Notes under the pieces: model-generated
Seen by the model: the letters and a program-made list of their open reading frames with translations, nothing else
The model's database searches: none
What the model was told of the DNA's origin: nothing
In this document: piece by piece, positions 25,354-38,517 of the stretch
Layout of the letters: each line of letters begins with the position of its first letter
Numbering within the stretch: the stretch's first letter is position 1
Source: Pulicaria dysenterica
Taxonomy: Eukaryota > Streptophyta > Magnoliopsida > Asterales > Asteraceae
DNA: 64,000 nt
Direction of reading: 5' to 3'
Assembly (NCBI GenBank): GCA_947179395.2
Contig: OX359291.1
Coordinates: forward strand, 85,817,612-85,881,611
Program-made: the position numbers and the translations under genes

Positions 25354-26186
25354 GTAAAATTAAATTATATCCCATGTGTCGTAACGGGAAACTAGAGGTA
25401 CTATAATGATATATAAAATGTGCGAGGGGCCCATACGAGAACTGGTACAACTAGTCAAAAACAGGATGCATTTGGAACATAATTAGTTTTCAGTTTTTCA
25501 CAATAGCTAATTTTTCACGAAGGGCAGGAAATTATATTAAAAAGTCAAACAATTACAGGAGGCAATCGTGGCAGCTAAAAGAAATGAAAGCAGCTCACAT
25601 CCTAATTCCTAATAATTATAATAAACATCGTTTAAAAGCTTTTAACTAGATGACAAAACTAAAATTATTTGAAGTTTTTAAATAATATAAGTAGTGAAAT
25701 ATTTAATACAGTTTATACTTAAATTACAGTTTTATTTGACTATTTTTAGCATTTAAATCAATAACATAAATGGTTCATATTGTATTTTTAAAATTTTAAA
25801 TGGAGGGACATTTTCGTAAATCACATGTGATACTTTTACAAATCACATGTGATTGTATACCGAATCACTTGTGATTGCATATTAAAATTTCAGAATTATG
25901 TTATTTATTACTTAAACTTTATTGAACACAACACATAAAGTAAGATAGATTATGTTGTTTCACCCCAAACTTCCCAATTCTAGTTGTTGTCTCGACACCT
26001 ATTCGATAACCAAAGGAACAAATCTCTCTCTCTAAAACGGCATATTAATCTCCTTGTTAGTACAGATATTTAAAGTAGATAGAAGTAATTGGCGAATTCA
26101 CATAGATCTGGGGTGAAATTGTAACTTATATAGACATTAATTTTGTACAGTCTATGAGTCATGATTGAGGGGTGATTATATATTTA
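25354..26186. other. AT-rich spacer
   Basis: Contains a repeated TCACATGTGAT-type motif at about 25,815-25,875 (three near copies). No gene seen. Confidence 0.5.
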
Positions 26187-28469
26187 TCTATACTTCTATA
26201 TAAAGCATTTACATATTTCTACTTAAACTCTTAAATTTAAGTGTTTTGAAATGACAAATATAACCTTTAAACCTTAACATGTTATAACCCATGATTGAGT
26301 TTACACGCTGGAATAAATCAATTTAAAAACAATGCTAAAAATAGAAGAAATAAATTAAAATACCATTCTGGAAATCGGCTACTATAAATCAATGCCTTAA
26401 TGGAAAGTCAATGATAAACACCATTTGTACTATAAATCAATTATAATACCTTGCATTAAATCATAAATGAGAAGTTTTGAAATGGTAATCAAAACAATAA
26501 CTTACACCAAGTAACTTACAAAAATCAAAGCGAATCATGTACACGATGAACACCGAGAGCTTTATATAGAAACTTAAAACTAGATTATAAGGTGCGTCAT
26601 AACAAACACTCACAACATACGTGTCATTTGCATTATGGACAACGTAGTCAACCCCTTTGATGTTCCTATGATTACCAACCTGAAATGGTGAAATAATTAA
26701 CAACATTAGTCCATCGTGAAAAAGAGGTACATAGTTGTCATGTTGTTTTCATTTCTTATTTAAGTTCTTTATGTATTTATTCTCTCTTATGCATGCACAT
26801 AAACTTGACAGAAAGCAAAGCTTACTTCTAATGATAAAAACATTTCCAAGTGTACTAATTAAAATAGACAAAGAATATGGAGTTATCTTAAAACTAATCA
26901 AATTCAAATATCTCCATAGAATCCAAAAAAGTTAAGTCACGTTAACTAACAAGAGCCTTTTTGTCCATTTAAAGTGATAAGTTATGTATTTAACATGTCG
27001 GTTATGATAAAAACACATTGTTATTTCGATGTTATTCTAAATACCCGCAATATAAGATCTACCTAATATCATATAATCCCACAATCAAAGTACCCGGCCA
27101 ATTTTATCGATTTATCTTTTAATTATAGTTAATGATTAAATGTTAAAACATTCTAGAATCTCATATAATCATAAAGCTTATGACTTTATAAAAATAGACA
27201 CAAATTATAGACACAATGTCAATTTCACTAAATATCATTAACGAAAGTATTCACTCTCTATTCCTCAATAACTACCAAAGATCTTACCTTGAAATCCCAT
27301 TTATATAGACAAACTAACATTGTACATTATTTTGTGAGTTAACTAGCCATTTTTATGCTTTTATTTACTTATTTTGCAACAATTGCAGTTTTATTAGAAT
27401 ATTTTTCTTTAGTATCAACACAACTCCCTAACCTTTTATATGCTTTCATTTAGTATCTACAAAATGTCTATTTTTTAAGTTATTTGTTAACAATCAATAA
27501 ATAACTTAAAGGAAGGATTATGAATAAAATCATGTTGAAACAAAAAAAGACCATAATACATTCCTCAATCCCACATTCAACTTCCGCTAACCGCGGTTAT
27601 AGCATGAATTCTCACAGGATGTGTAAATCGTTTGTGCGTGATATTAAAAGAATGTAAACAACTTCGTAGCAAAGATTAACTGAACTAGCCTGCAAAGCTT
27701 AACATACACATACTTTACTTATAGAAAACACGCATAACCGAACTAGCCTATCAAACAATATATCATGGCATTCAATATAAAAATTAACTACAAAATACAC
27801 TATGACTCGACCTGTGCCGGCCATGGGAATATTTGGGAATTATTAGTACTTTAGAAGTGGATTTAATATCACATTTAGGTTTTTTTTGCTAAATTCTTAA
27901 ATTTTTAGTATTTTGAAATTAATAAATTACCCCTCATATAAACTAAAGGAAAAATATTATATAAAGTAACTATTAGATATAGTTAATAAGATTCTTATAT
28001 ATCATTTTAATAGCTAAACCTTCCCTATTTTAAAAAATAAGCTAATAGAACTTAACTTAATTATTATAAAAATATTTTTAATAACCAAACCTTTTAAGTT
28101 AAATATTCTATCATGTGATAAATATTTTAACGTAATTACCAGACTATATGTATAAGTAGAACTCATAAACTTCAATAACCTATAATTAGATATATATTTT
28201 TAATTTTTTTTAAATAGCTCATATAACTAATAGTTTCAAATTAGTTTACTCTATATTCTTAATCTCTTAAATTCAAATAGTTTCAAATTACTAATTTACA
28301 CTTTGTATTTTCATGCAATTTATCGTATTTTATAAGTAGAGACCTTTTTTTCTTATTTAATTGTTCTCCAAAGGTATTCGTTGTCCCGGTATTACATGAA
28401 TAGTGAAAACGGACAAGTTATCAAGTACATATTATTCAATACCGCCGCATTGCGCGGGTACCATGCTAG
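26187..28469 (+). mobile_element. Possible Helitron-like element (clear 3' tail, tentative 5' end)
   Basis: The tail 28,441-28,469 is ACCGCCGCATTGCGCGGG followed by TACCATG and CTAG before T. It resembles the tail at 17.4 kb and the Helitron 3' pattern of a GC hairpin then CTAG. A head-like TCTATACTTCTATATAAAG occurs at 26,187. A second head-like A/T stretch near 27,850-27,960 could be the true start, which would make the element only about 0.6 kb. No helicase frame is present. Confidence 0.35.
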
Positions 28470-28739
28470 TATATGTATTAAGTGGTTACACTTTACAATT
28501 AGATATGATAGATAAATAAAAATTGGTGGTCAATTAGATTATTATTTATCATTTTAAATGGAGTTAGTTATACGTGTTTACATCATCTTAATAAGTGAAC
28601 ATATTAATAATAAAAAAATCCAGTTCAATGCAAACTAAATGTGAAAAAAAAAAGTTACAGACCACACATTGAAGAAATTTCTTAACTTTGACTCTTACAA
28701 AAAAAGTTACAGACCACACAATGACGACGCAATCACTGA

Positions 28740-28743
<4 letters not shown>

Positions 28744-28778
<35 letters not shown>
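28744..28778. repeat. (TA)n microsatellite
   Basis: About 17 uninterrupted TA units. Confidence 0.95.
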
Positions 28779-28780
<2 letters not shown>

Positions 28781-29084
28781 CTTTATAAAATATACAATAT
28801 TCTCTCTCCTAATTAATTTAATAGCTTTTAGTTTTAATCAATTAGTTCATCATAAGCATCTATCTTTTCTTGATTAATCACATCAATCCAATTATTAACC
28901 TTCCAAAATAGATAAAAGAAATTATAGAAATTGAAACCAATTTTCTATTTGGTATGCACATCTTTCTTAAAATAAATTCAAATTTATGTTATATCTGTTA
29001 CACACATTTTATAATATCAATTATAATCGTTGCCATATTACGCGAGTACCCCTCTAATATGTATGTGTGTGTATATATATATAT

Positions 29085-29310
29085 ACGCAGGGGGATTAAT
29101 GCAAGAACCGTTGTTAGTGCGAGAACCAATCTCAGCCGTTTCTTGGATATGGGAAATTCATGGATGGGAGAGCGTGGAGGGATAGAGTGTGGCATGGTGC
29201 ATATGAGGAATTCATGGGTGGACAATGACATTGAAAGAGGGGAAATTAGAGGCTCAGATTGGTTCTCGTGGTTCTCGCACTAAGAATGGTTCTCGCATGA
29301 ACTTTTTCCT
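29085..29310 (-). mobile_element. Inverted-repeat element M1 of the (TA)n-associated family
   Basis: Ends carry GCAAGAACCGTTGTTAGTGC and its inverse (GGTTCTCGCATGAAC). The middle is in opposite orientation to copies M2 and M4-M6. A TA-repeat tract lies on both sides. About 225 bp, no coding capacity. Short frames across it are incidental. Confidence 0.75.
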
Positions 29311-29331
29311 ATATACACACATATATATATA

Positions 29332-29536
29332 GGAAGAAGTTCATTTGAGAATCATTCTTAACGCGAGAACCAATCTGAGCCGTTCAATTTCCCCTACTTC
29401 ATTGTCATTGTCCACCCATGAATTCCTCACATGCACCCTGCCACACCCTATCGCTCCATGCTCTCCATCCATGATCTTCCCATATCCAAGGAACGCCTGC
29501 GAATGGTTCTCGCGCTAACAACGGTTCTCGAATGAA
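29332..29536 (+). mobile_element. Inverted-repeat element M2 of the same family
   Basis: Starts GTTCATTTGAGAATCATTC, ends GCTAACAACGGTTCTCGAAT. The middle contains the family core (CCACCCATGAATTCCTCACA). Separated from M1 by a short TA/CA repeat. Confidence 0.75.
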
Positions 29537-29560
29537 TAGATGTAGAGCATGTGTGTGTAT

Positions 29561-29760
29561 TTGATAACCGATTTTACTATGAGAATCGATCTTAGTTGTT
29601 GATTTGATATGTGAAATTAATAGATGTAGAGCATGGGGGTATCAAGTGTGACATGGTGAATGTGCTAAATTAATAGGTGAATGATAACATTGAAGAAGGA
29701 GGAATTAAAAAACTCAGATTGATTCTCGCAATAAAAATAGTTCTTAAATAAACTTTTTTC
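29561..29760 (-). mobile_element. Degenerate inverted-repeat element M3 of the same family
   Basis: The same plan (ACTATGAGAATCGATC ... GATTGATTCTCGCAATAA) with many substitutions, orientation as M1, directly following M2. Older than its neighbours by divergence. Confidence 0.55.
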
Positions 29761-29762
29761 GA

Positions 29763-30305
29763 TATATAAAAACTACTATGTTTAACAACCAACCAAAAAT
29801 AAGTATTTAATTGGTTATTTGGAACTACGATATCTGGGTTTGGAAAATTTTTGGACGAATGTAGTTGAAATCAGCTCACAAGCTGTAAGCAGCACACGAA
29901 AGTGGGGCATAAATGCTATGCAACTACATATTCATAACTCTTTATATTAAATAATAAATTTTTTAAAAACAAAAAAATGAGGCAAAAGTCTGGATTGTGA
30001 CATGGTTCCACATGGCGGGATGGTGACGTGGTGACAGGGTGGAGTGCATTAAGTGATGTGGCATGGGTGGGTGGGTCACACACACCCTCACGAGATTGTA
30101 GGAGCCCTCTTTACTTCCGTAGTATTCCTTCCTTTCCTTTTCTCTACCTCTGCATTAAGTGATGTGGCATGATGTGACTGTGGTTGACGAGGGATGCCCA
30201 GGGAGAGAACATTTATCCAAAGAAAGTTGTCGTATTCTTGCTCATTTGATTCCCTAAAGAGTAAAGACCAAACCAAATAAATCTGAGTGTAGCTTCACAG
30301 ATGTA
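29763..30305. other. Spacer, nothing recognised
   Basis: No gene or clear repeat; a GTG/GGTGG-rich stretch at 30,005-30,090. Confidence 0.45.
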
Positions 30306-30549
30306 GGGTATGTTTGGCGACTGACTTATAAGAGATTATAGGGGCTTGAGATTCTAGTTTTCATAATCCCCAACCCTCTAGCCTCGTTTGATAAGGGAAT
30401 TATTATAAACATAAGCCCCCATAATCCCCTATAAGCCCCCGAAATAAAAGTCTTTTCAAGTAACTTATGGCTTAGGCTTGAGATTATCAATTAATAAGCC
30501 CCAGCCCCAGCACCAGCCCTAGCCCCAGCCAATTTCACCAAACATACCC
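30306..30549. mobile_element. MITE with GGGTATGTTTGG ends, about 244 bp
   Basis: Perfect 12-bp inverted ends GGGTATGTTTGG/CCAAACATACCC are flanked by GTA on both sides (30303-30305 and 30550-30552), a 3-bp duplication as in PIF/Harbinger elements. The GTA target is unusual for that group, so superfamily assignment is tentative. The interior contains repeated AGCCCC/GGGGCT motifs. Confidence 0.6.
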
Positions 30550-31585
30550 GTAGTGTATGTTTGACCTTTTCTACAGGAGATTGCAATCCCTTATCCCGCA
30601 CTAGGTCCAAAAGACTAGCGACTGTCGTGCAAGTTCCTTTTCTCTACTTCGTAGTTGGAGGCAAACTAGTGGCAAATCTAGACGGGGATGCCTTTTGTTG
30701 GTGGTAGCAACTAGCAAGTTGGAAGTTGAAGACAGAAGGTCGGGAAAACGGGTTTAGGAAATGCTAGCTCAATTATCCCTTGGATAACTCAAACAAAATC
30801 TAGTGAATAACTTGTACACAATCCAATTGATAATGGTTGATTCAAAAACACTAGAGAAATACACATACCAGAAGGCGATTAAGAACATAAGTGTACTTCT
30901 CCTAAATCGTAAGCCAATTTTTCATGAGTAAAAGTTTAAGAACCAATGACCGGTGTATAAAAGAACCACACCAATGATCTCCTTTCTCCCAACTTTATAG
31001 GTTTAAAAGAAGGTATAATCTTTTTACAAATTATAAATGATTTTAAAATGATTAAAAACAAGATTCAAGTAAATATAATATTTTGAAAAATTAGAAAAAA
31101 CATATAACAAAATAAATAAAATATTTTATAATTTATCACGACATTACGAGTTTACGACATATACGAAATTCACCTTTTCCGACTGGTTTCTAATTAGCAC
31201 AGCCCAAATTGTATACGGGCCCAAGAAACAAAGGGCTAAATAGTCCAATGAAAAATAAATTATGATATGACGTGAACTCTTTCATACGACACATGCATTT
31301 CAAGAAAGCGGCGGGATCGATCTTCACCAAAACTTTTATTATCTCCCGCCCTGTTTTAAATCAAAAAAATAAAACCCCAAAATTACGGGGAAATCCCATT
31401 TCTACCCCTCGCCGTCATTCATCCCCATCTTCTCCTTCCCCGAGAAGCTTTGCATTCTAACTCCCTTTTCTTCATACTCTTTCCGCTAATCTAACAATTT
31501 AATTGTCATCTATTCTTCTAGATTTCAGTATCTTTTGAAATCACCGCCACGTTTCTCGCCTCCGGCGAAAAGCATCGGAGCAACG
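30550..31585. other. Spacer and probable promoter/leader of the BRCT gene
   Basis: No gene recognised. The last about 200 bases are CT-rich and resemble a 5' leader. A 62-codon frame in this leader (31,272-31,460) is not supported as a gene. Confidence 0.45.
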
Positions 31586-34500
31586 ATGGAGCATCATCGG
31601 ACTCCACCATTTGACCGTCCATCTCAAGTCTTCCACGGCATCCGCTTTGTTCTTCTTGGCTTCGATCCTATCAACAAAGCCCAGGTTCAAATTCAAACAT
31701 TTGTCTATTTTGATTTCTGGTTAATTGCTAAATATGTTTGTTCTTCGGCTTTACCCCTCTTACGAAAGCGTTGTTCGATTGTTTGCGGTTCCGAAGAAAA
31801 TCTAACCTAGAGTTAATGTTTTTTTCTTATAATTTTTATTATATTTGCAGGTTTCACGGAAGCTTGTTGATAACGGTGGAGTTGATGCTGGTCAATACGG
31901 TCCCGATTGTACTCATGTTATTGTCGATAAGCTTGCCTACGTAATTTACCATTCCTGGCTCTTAAAATTCTTATTCCAACTCCCTGATTCCCTAATGTGT
32001 ATTTCCGTGTTTTGCGCCATTGTTTGAGTTAGTGTTATTACAATGTGTGAAGCAGACTTCTTGAATGATGCTTCAATTATAGCATATCTGTGTGTTTCAT
32101 GTTTGCAGGATGATCCTGTATGCATTGCTGCCAGACTAGATAGAAAGATACTAGTGACTGGTTTATGGGTTGCTCACAGTTTCGATGTGGGAGCACCCGT
32201 GGATTCAACCTCGGTGCGTATCTTTATCTAATTCGCATTCATGTGGTATGCTTAGTTTATCATTTTTTCAAAAAAGAAGAAAGGAATGGCAGCTTATTAG
32301 TGTTGAATCTTATGATTAAAAGCACAAGCAACAATAGTTTGCTGGACTTAAATCACTTATTGTAATTGAATTATATAGCTCTGATATTTTTGTTAATTAT
32401 GATGTTACTTTTGTACCTTTAACAGGTAATGTACAGACCGCCGAGAGATTTAAGCGGAATTCCAGGTGCAAAGTCACTAGTTATATGTTTAACAGGATAT
32501 CAACGTGAAGATCGGGAGGACATTATGGTTTGTTTGTTTTTTATTCCCAATATTTTAATTACATTCATGATTCATCACCCTTCCTCCAAAGGAGAAAAAG
32601 GATTTACATAATTACATCATCTGAATACATTAATATGTTGTATGTTTCAGACCATGGTTGAACTAATGGGTGCACAGTTTTCAAAACCACTGATAGCAAA
32701 CAAGGTTACTCATCTCATATGCTACAAATTTGAAGGTGTGTTGCATTCTCTTTTTGGTTTAAATTATAAATGGTTATGTATGAAACTTTTTCTGAACAAA
32801 TGATGAAGTTTTTCTTGATCAGTTAAGTCGAAATGGGACAAGGGGACATATAAAAGTTGTGGATACGTATACGGGATAGTATTCTATTACGAGTTCAGGA
32901 TAGAAGTTGCTAGGTCCTTGTCACATGGTTATATAATTTGTATATCATGTTCGGTTATATCGTATTATTCACATGTAAATGCTGATCATGCAATTTAACA
33001 GGGGAGAAGTATCTGCTTGCAAAGAAAATGAAGAGAATAAAGCTCATTAACCACCAATGGTTAGAAGACTGGTACAGATCTTCTTTTGCTTACTGTTTGT
33101 ATTACAGGCTAGCTCTTCATGAGATCTTATCTTAACTTCAACATATGATGATTTTTGTTTTGTTTTTTACTCTTAGTTTTAGCAACTCTAATGTGTAAGC
33201 CTCTTTAAACTTGATTCTCCTATTCTTTATTTTCAGTTTGAAGGCTTGGGAGATTGTCTCAGAAGCTGATTATACTAAGAGGTGAGACTATAAATTTTGT
33301 CTTAAGAGCATTTTATATAAGAAATCCAGCCCACTTTTAAGATCAATTTTATCTTAAGAGTATTTTATATAAGAAATCCAGCCCACTAAAAATTGTCTCA
33401 GAAGCTGACTTAGCTGTCCCACTTTTAGTTCTTTAATTCTTCAAAAAGAAATATCAAACCTCCAGCCTTTGTTTTATTATGTTAAATCAAAGGGCAATTG
33501 GCAAGAATTTTTCTGTGGACTTCCGGGAATCAGCAACCCATTTGTCACACAATCTTTAAGTGGAATATGTTGAAGGAAAAGCTTGCCTTGGTGTTTTTTA
33601 AAGTGTCGGCAGAGATTGCGGCTCGTTGTCTTATGCACATTAACTTTTCTTCTTTATATGTCTTTCCTGGAGTACTATCCTTTATGGTTGCTTTTTCATA
33701 GTCGTATTCTGTCGAGTACTTACTTTTTTACATGAATAACCTGTGACACTTATATGTTACTATATGTGTATGCACGTGTGATATAAAAATACAACTTCAT
33801 AGTTATTTATCTGAATGCCTTTTTCATTTTAAATACAGCGGCTATGAGCTGGAGATGGAGGGTGAAGCCAAAGATTCTGAAGAGGAACCAGAAGAGGTTA
33901 CTGCAAGGTGCAATGAGGGGAAGATAGCAAGTCCCCATCACTCTCTGCTGCTAAAGCAGGAAGTTTCAAAAACCCTATCGAATGCCAGTGCTTCTAAAAT
34001 GTTTAGTAGTGCCCAGGACACTGTGACAGCGACTATAAATAGCACATCTGAACAATTACCAAGTCTGAACGAGATAAAAAGCAAGAATCAGGTTATGCTT
34101 GGTGGTAAGTGTGAGCCGTTGAATCTACCTGAAGGAACCGTAAGTAGTCCAACAGCACAGAAGGTCATGGCTGCCTCTAAAGTAGCGAACAAGTCTCCTA
34201 ATGAAGCAAGAGAGATCATATCTGCAAATTACTCTAAGAAAGATTCAGTTAGAACCACACCTCCGACAATGGTCATGAAAAGCAATACCAGTAGTGCTGG
34301 GAGACTGAATAAGCTTAACCTCAGTGATGTCTTAAATATGTCATCCTCTACGGTACTAAAGGCAAATGATGGAAGCGAGACTGCTTTCTGTCCAGAAGAT
34401 GAGCAAAAGGATTCATCTGTTGGCAAGAGGAAGACGGAGATTTCTTGTGGTACTTCCAAGCTACATAAGACGACTCGCAATGAAGATTTGGAAAGTGTAT

Positions 34501-37500
34501 TTCAAGAGTTGAAGAAAGATTCCCCCATCAAAACGAGTAATCGTTTGTCACTTGGGTCTGGCATCCTTGATTTGAATGATGGAGCTTCTACAAGTCCTGC
34601 AGAAAAACCCTCCTCCAACATTTCTGGAAGGATGTCCACAAGCTGTAAGGGTAAAAATGTAACTTGTGATGTGCCTATATCCAAAACTTCCCTGTCAAAG
34701 ATTGTGCATGGTGGAGGTTTGGATGCAGTGCAAAAATCACATAATGAAAATGAGGAAACCACAAGATTTGACAACAGAGACGTGGGTGTGGTAGAAAATG
34801 TGATGCGAGGCCTCGAAAAATCATCACCTTCTGTAGTGCAAAAACCACAGAAAGAATATAAAGAAACCAGCGTTGCTACATGGTTTGATAATAGAGATAT
34901 GGGTATGGTAGATAATATGATGCAAGGACTTGAGAAATCACCTCCATCTGCAGTTGATCCTGATCTTCAGAAGTCCAGTACTCTGAACCTGGAGATTAAT
35001 GAACAAAGTTCTGGATCAAATCTAAAACCTGTCAGAAGGAAGTCAATTAGCAAGAAATTTTCAGCTCCTAAACTTTCTAAGAAGAATACCATGAATCAGA
35101 AAGGCTCAATATTTTTGAAAAACAGTGATATGGGGAATGATGAAACTACGTGTACGGTTGATGTTCAGGGAGTAGATGATGATGAGAATCTCTTTAAGTA
35201 TCAGGAGATTGAAAAAGTTGCTCTCATGGCCAAACCAGGCACAGAGATAGAGAGGCAGGGTGGCTTGCAAATTGAAAACATGACTGGAAACAAATCGTTA
35301 TGCACAGACGATGACACCGAGCCCCCAGAGGATAAGGAGGAGACAGGTAGAGAGAAGCATGAAGAGGGTGGACCGGAAAACACCGTTGATATAGTGATGG
35401 AAGAGAAAGCAGCAGAGGGGGATGTGCATGATGTGAACCAAAATAATGAAGATAATAATGACCTAATGTCTATAAATAATAATGTGCTGCTAGGAAAATT
35501 CGATGGTGGTGAGAATCTTGCAACTGAAGAGACCTCTAGAGGGAAGACCAGAAAAGGGAAGAAAAAGAATGCTCTTTCAGGCAAAAAAGTAATAGATAAG
35601 AAGGATGCTAAAGAGAAGGAACTTGTGCGTGACAATAATACTGAGATACCAGAAATTAGAGAAGAAGCTACCCCAAATCGAGCTAGGGGAACCAAGAGAA
35701 ACGTAAATGATATGGGTGAGAAATCTACAGAAGTGAAGATAATAGAAGGTGTTTGTCATGATCTTGAGCATAAGAATAAAGAGAAGGATGGTGATGACAT
35801 GGATTCAGGGGATTTTGTGACCAAGAAGGAAAACAAGAGAAAAAAACGTCCTTTGGGTAAAACTAAGAAGGCTGCTAAAGAGAAGGAACTTGAGCGTGAC
35901 AATAATAACGAGAAACCAGAAGTTAGAGAAGAAGCAACTCCAAATCGAGGTAGGGGAACTAAGAGAAATGTAAATGATATGGTTGAGATATCTAGAGAAG
36001 TGAAGATAGCAGAAGGTGTTGGTCATGATCTTGAGCATAAGAATGAAGAAAAGGACGGTGATGAGGGAGCCGACATTGTTTCAGAGAATCTAGTGAACAA
36101 GAAGGGAAGTAAAAGAAATAAACGTCCTTTGGGTAAAACTAATAACGATGCTGCTCTTTCTGTCAACGTGGTAAAAGCTGCTAACAAAAAGGGAAAAACA
36201 ACTTATAGTCAGGCAGTCAAAGGGTCTGATTTGGAAGCGCAGAAGGAGAATATGCAAACTCATGTTGAAGATCAAACATCCAGTAACAAACAGGTCTCAA
36301 AATCTGCTAAAGAATTCCCTAAAAAAATTGATAAGTCGGATTCAGATATCTCAAAAGATGAACCAATGTGGTTTATACTGACTGGACATAAATTGCAAAG
36401 AAGGGAGTTCCAGCAGATCATTCGGCGTTTAGAAGGAAGAGTTTGCAGAGCTTCTCATCAATGGTCTTATCAGGCAACTCATTTCATTGTCCCGGATCCC
36501 ATACGCAGAACCGAGAAATTCTTTGCTGCTGCTGCATCTGGAAGGTAAGCTTCCTTTAAGCTTTAACTACCCATGTGTTATACCTATTATTCTGGTACAA
36601 AGCTTACTTAAACTTTGAGAAATTGAACGTTATATCTTGGTAAATGCAGGTGGATTTTGAAGACTGATTACTTATCTGCAAGTAACCAGGCAGGGAGATT
36701 TCTAGCAGAGGAGTCTTATGAGTGGTATAAGAATGGACTAAGTGAAGATGGTCAAGTTAGTTTAGAGGCTCCAAGAAAGTGGCGGCTTTTGAAGGAGAAA
36801 ACCGGTCGTGGTGCCTTTTACGGGATGCATATCATTGTATACGGGGAATGCATTGCTCCTCCTTTGGTATGATCGTCTTCGCTTATGATGATACTGTTTT
36901 AAACATGTTTTTCTTTTTTTATTAAAAGAAAAAAAAGAATAAAAAAGAATGCTGACTGATTTTATTTACATTTAAGGATACTCTAAAGCGGGTGGTGAAG
37001 GCAGGAGACGGGACCATATTGGCAACATCCCCACCATACACACGCTTCTTAAACGCTCCTATCGACTTTGCGGTAGTTAGTTCTGGGATGCCACATGTTG
37101 ATGTATGGGTTCAGGAATTCATAAGACATGAAATACCATGTGTTTCGGTTGACTACCTAGTGGAGTATGTATGCAAACCTGGATACCCCCTTGACAAACA
37201 TGTTCTATATAATACAAATGTTTGGGCAGAGAGATCATATAACAATTTAAAGAAACGGTTAAATGAAGAGGTAACTGAGCCCGGAACTCCTGATAGTATT
37301 GACGTGGCATGTGAGGTATGTGGGTCACGTGACAGAGGTGAAGAAATGTTGATATGTGGGGATGAAAAGGGTTCAAGTGGGTGTGGGGTTGGCACACATA
37401 TTGACTGTTGTAATCCACCACTTGAGGATGTTCCTGAGGAGGATTGGTTTTGTCCCAAGTGTAGCAATAAGGCCACAAACAACAAGACTAAAAAGAGCAG

Positions 37501-37534
37501 CAAAAGGAAAGTCTCTGCAGGTAGAGCCAAGTAA
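31586..37534 (+). CDS. BRCT- and PHD-domain nuclear protein (Arabidopsis At4g02110 type), ten exons
   Basis: Exons 31586-31684, 31851-31940, 32109-32213, 32426-32527, 32651-32735, 33002-33071, 33237-33281, 33839-36544, 36650-36866 and 36977-37534 join in frame with GT-AG introns to about 1358 residues; I recall At4g02110 as about 1330. The first seven exons encode two N-terminal BRCT repeats (about residues 10-95 with FHGIRFVLLGFD; about 110-200 with KSLVICLTGYQ and HQWLEDC). The 2.7 kb exon 8 is a long charged, low-complexity linker. A C-terminal BRCT pair follows (PMWFILTGHKLQRREF..., then GMHIIVYGE...VSVDYLVEYV). The end is a PHD-type finger (CEVCG...MLICG...GCGVGTHIDCC...WFCPKC) and a basic tail. 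BRCT pairs bind phosphoproteins in DNA-damage and chromatin complexes, and PHD fingers usually read histone tails; the specific role here is inference. The ATG is the first in the frame. Confidence 0.92.
34755..34960 (+). repeat. Imperfect tandem repeat inside BRCT-gene exon 8 (about 40 residues, two copies)
   Basis: The encoded pattern FDNRD(V/M)G(V/M)V(E/D)N-M-GLEKS-PS-V occurs twice in succession with substitutions, so it is an old in-frame duplication in the disordered linker. Confidence 0.75.
35607..36145 (+). repeat. Tandem duplication of about 267 bp in BRCT-gene exon 8
   Basis: Unit 1 starts at 35,607 and unit 2 at 35,874 (GCTAAAGAGAAGGAACTTG-type start). Each encodes about 89 residues with KEKEL, REEATPNR, GTKRNVNDM, HDLEHKN and KRPLGKT in the same order. 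The period is a multiple of three, so the frame is kept. Unit 2 differs by substitutions and a short insertion. Confidence 0.88.
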
Positions 37535-38509
37535 AGTAATCATTTTGTTTGTAGTTTTACATTATGGTTTTGTAGTCAAAAAGTACATTTTTGTATGTTG
37601 GTGCGAAGCTGTACATATTTAGTATGCTAGTTAAGCTTATTGGATTTCAAAAGATTTGCATTTCCTTGAAGTGGGCCAGAAGAGGATGGATTGGAATTTA
37701 CTGTTTTGACTCGAAACTCAAAAAAGAGTCTCTTAATGAAGAAATAAAATTTATCGAATAACAGAATAATCTGATATTAAACTAAAATTTGAGTTGAAAC
37801 CAACTTAATTAGAAACTATTGGTTTAACATGGTTTCAATCCCAAGTTTTGAATGTTTTATTTGGTTGTATATTGAAAAACGTATCGAACCAAACCGTGTT
37901 AAACCATGTTATCCTTTAGCCGTTTTACTTTAAACATTTAATCGCATCAAATTTTATTTCCCTTTTACCTTTGTCACTCTAAATTTAATTGCTTAGGATT
38001 TGTTTTATTTTTTTAAATAACGATTTTGACCTTATAACTTTTCGAAACACATAATTAATAGATTTAATTACGTTTTTGGCGCCCATAGTTTCGTACTTTC
38101 TATGGTTTTGATCCTTAACCTTTAATGTTCTCATCTAAAATCGTACTAGCGTCACACCCTAAATCACTCTGTCGTCACCGCTCTTTGATTCACAAACATC
38201 ACCATTGCCCCGAACTTACAAAGATGACTACTCACCATCATCTCTCTTTGTACTCAACTCTCTGTCGTTGGCGTCCTTTTGCTGTTAGAATCCTTCTGAC
38301 GCCGAAACCTACGAAATCATTTGCATGATGGCAAATCCTTTTTCTGCCTCCAAACCACCACCAATCAGGTTTTCAAAACCACGAAACCCCCCTTTGTTGC
38401 CACACTCATACACACACCATGAAACTCTTTAATAACACGATGGTGGCAGCGGACGATGGATGTTCGCACTAGAGACACCCAAATCGTCATAAACACACTC
38501 AAATAGAGG
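37535..38509. other. 3' flank of the BRCT gene and spacer
   Basis: No gene supported. A stretch at 38,140-38,480 is less AT-rich but carries no known protein motif on either strand. Confidence 0.45.
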
Positions 38510-38517
38510 ATGTCAAA

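Noticed and set aside
35201..35695. 164-codon minus-strand frame
   Set aside because: Shadow of BRCT-gene exon 8; composition is the reverse complement of a Lys/Glu-rich linker.
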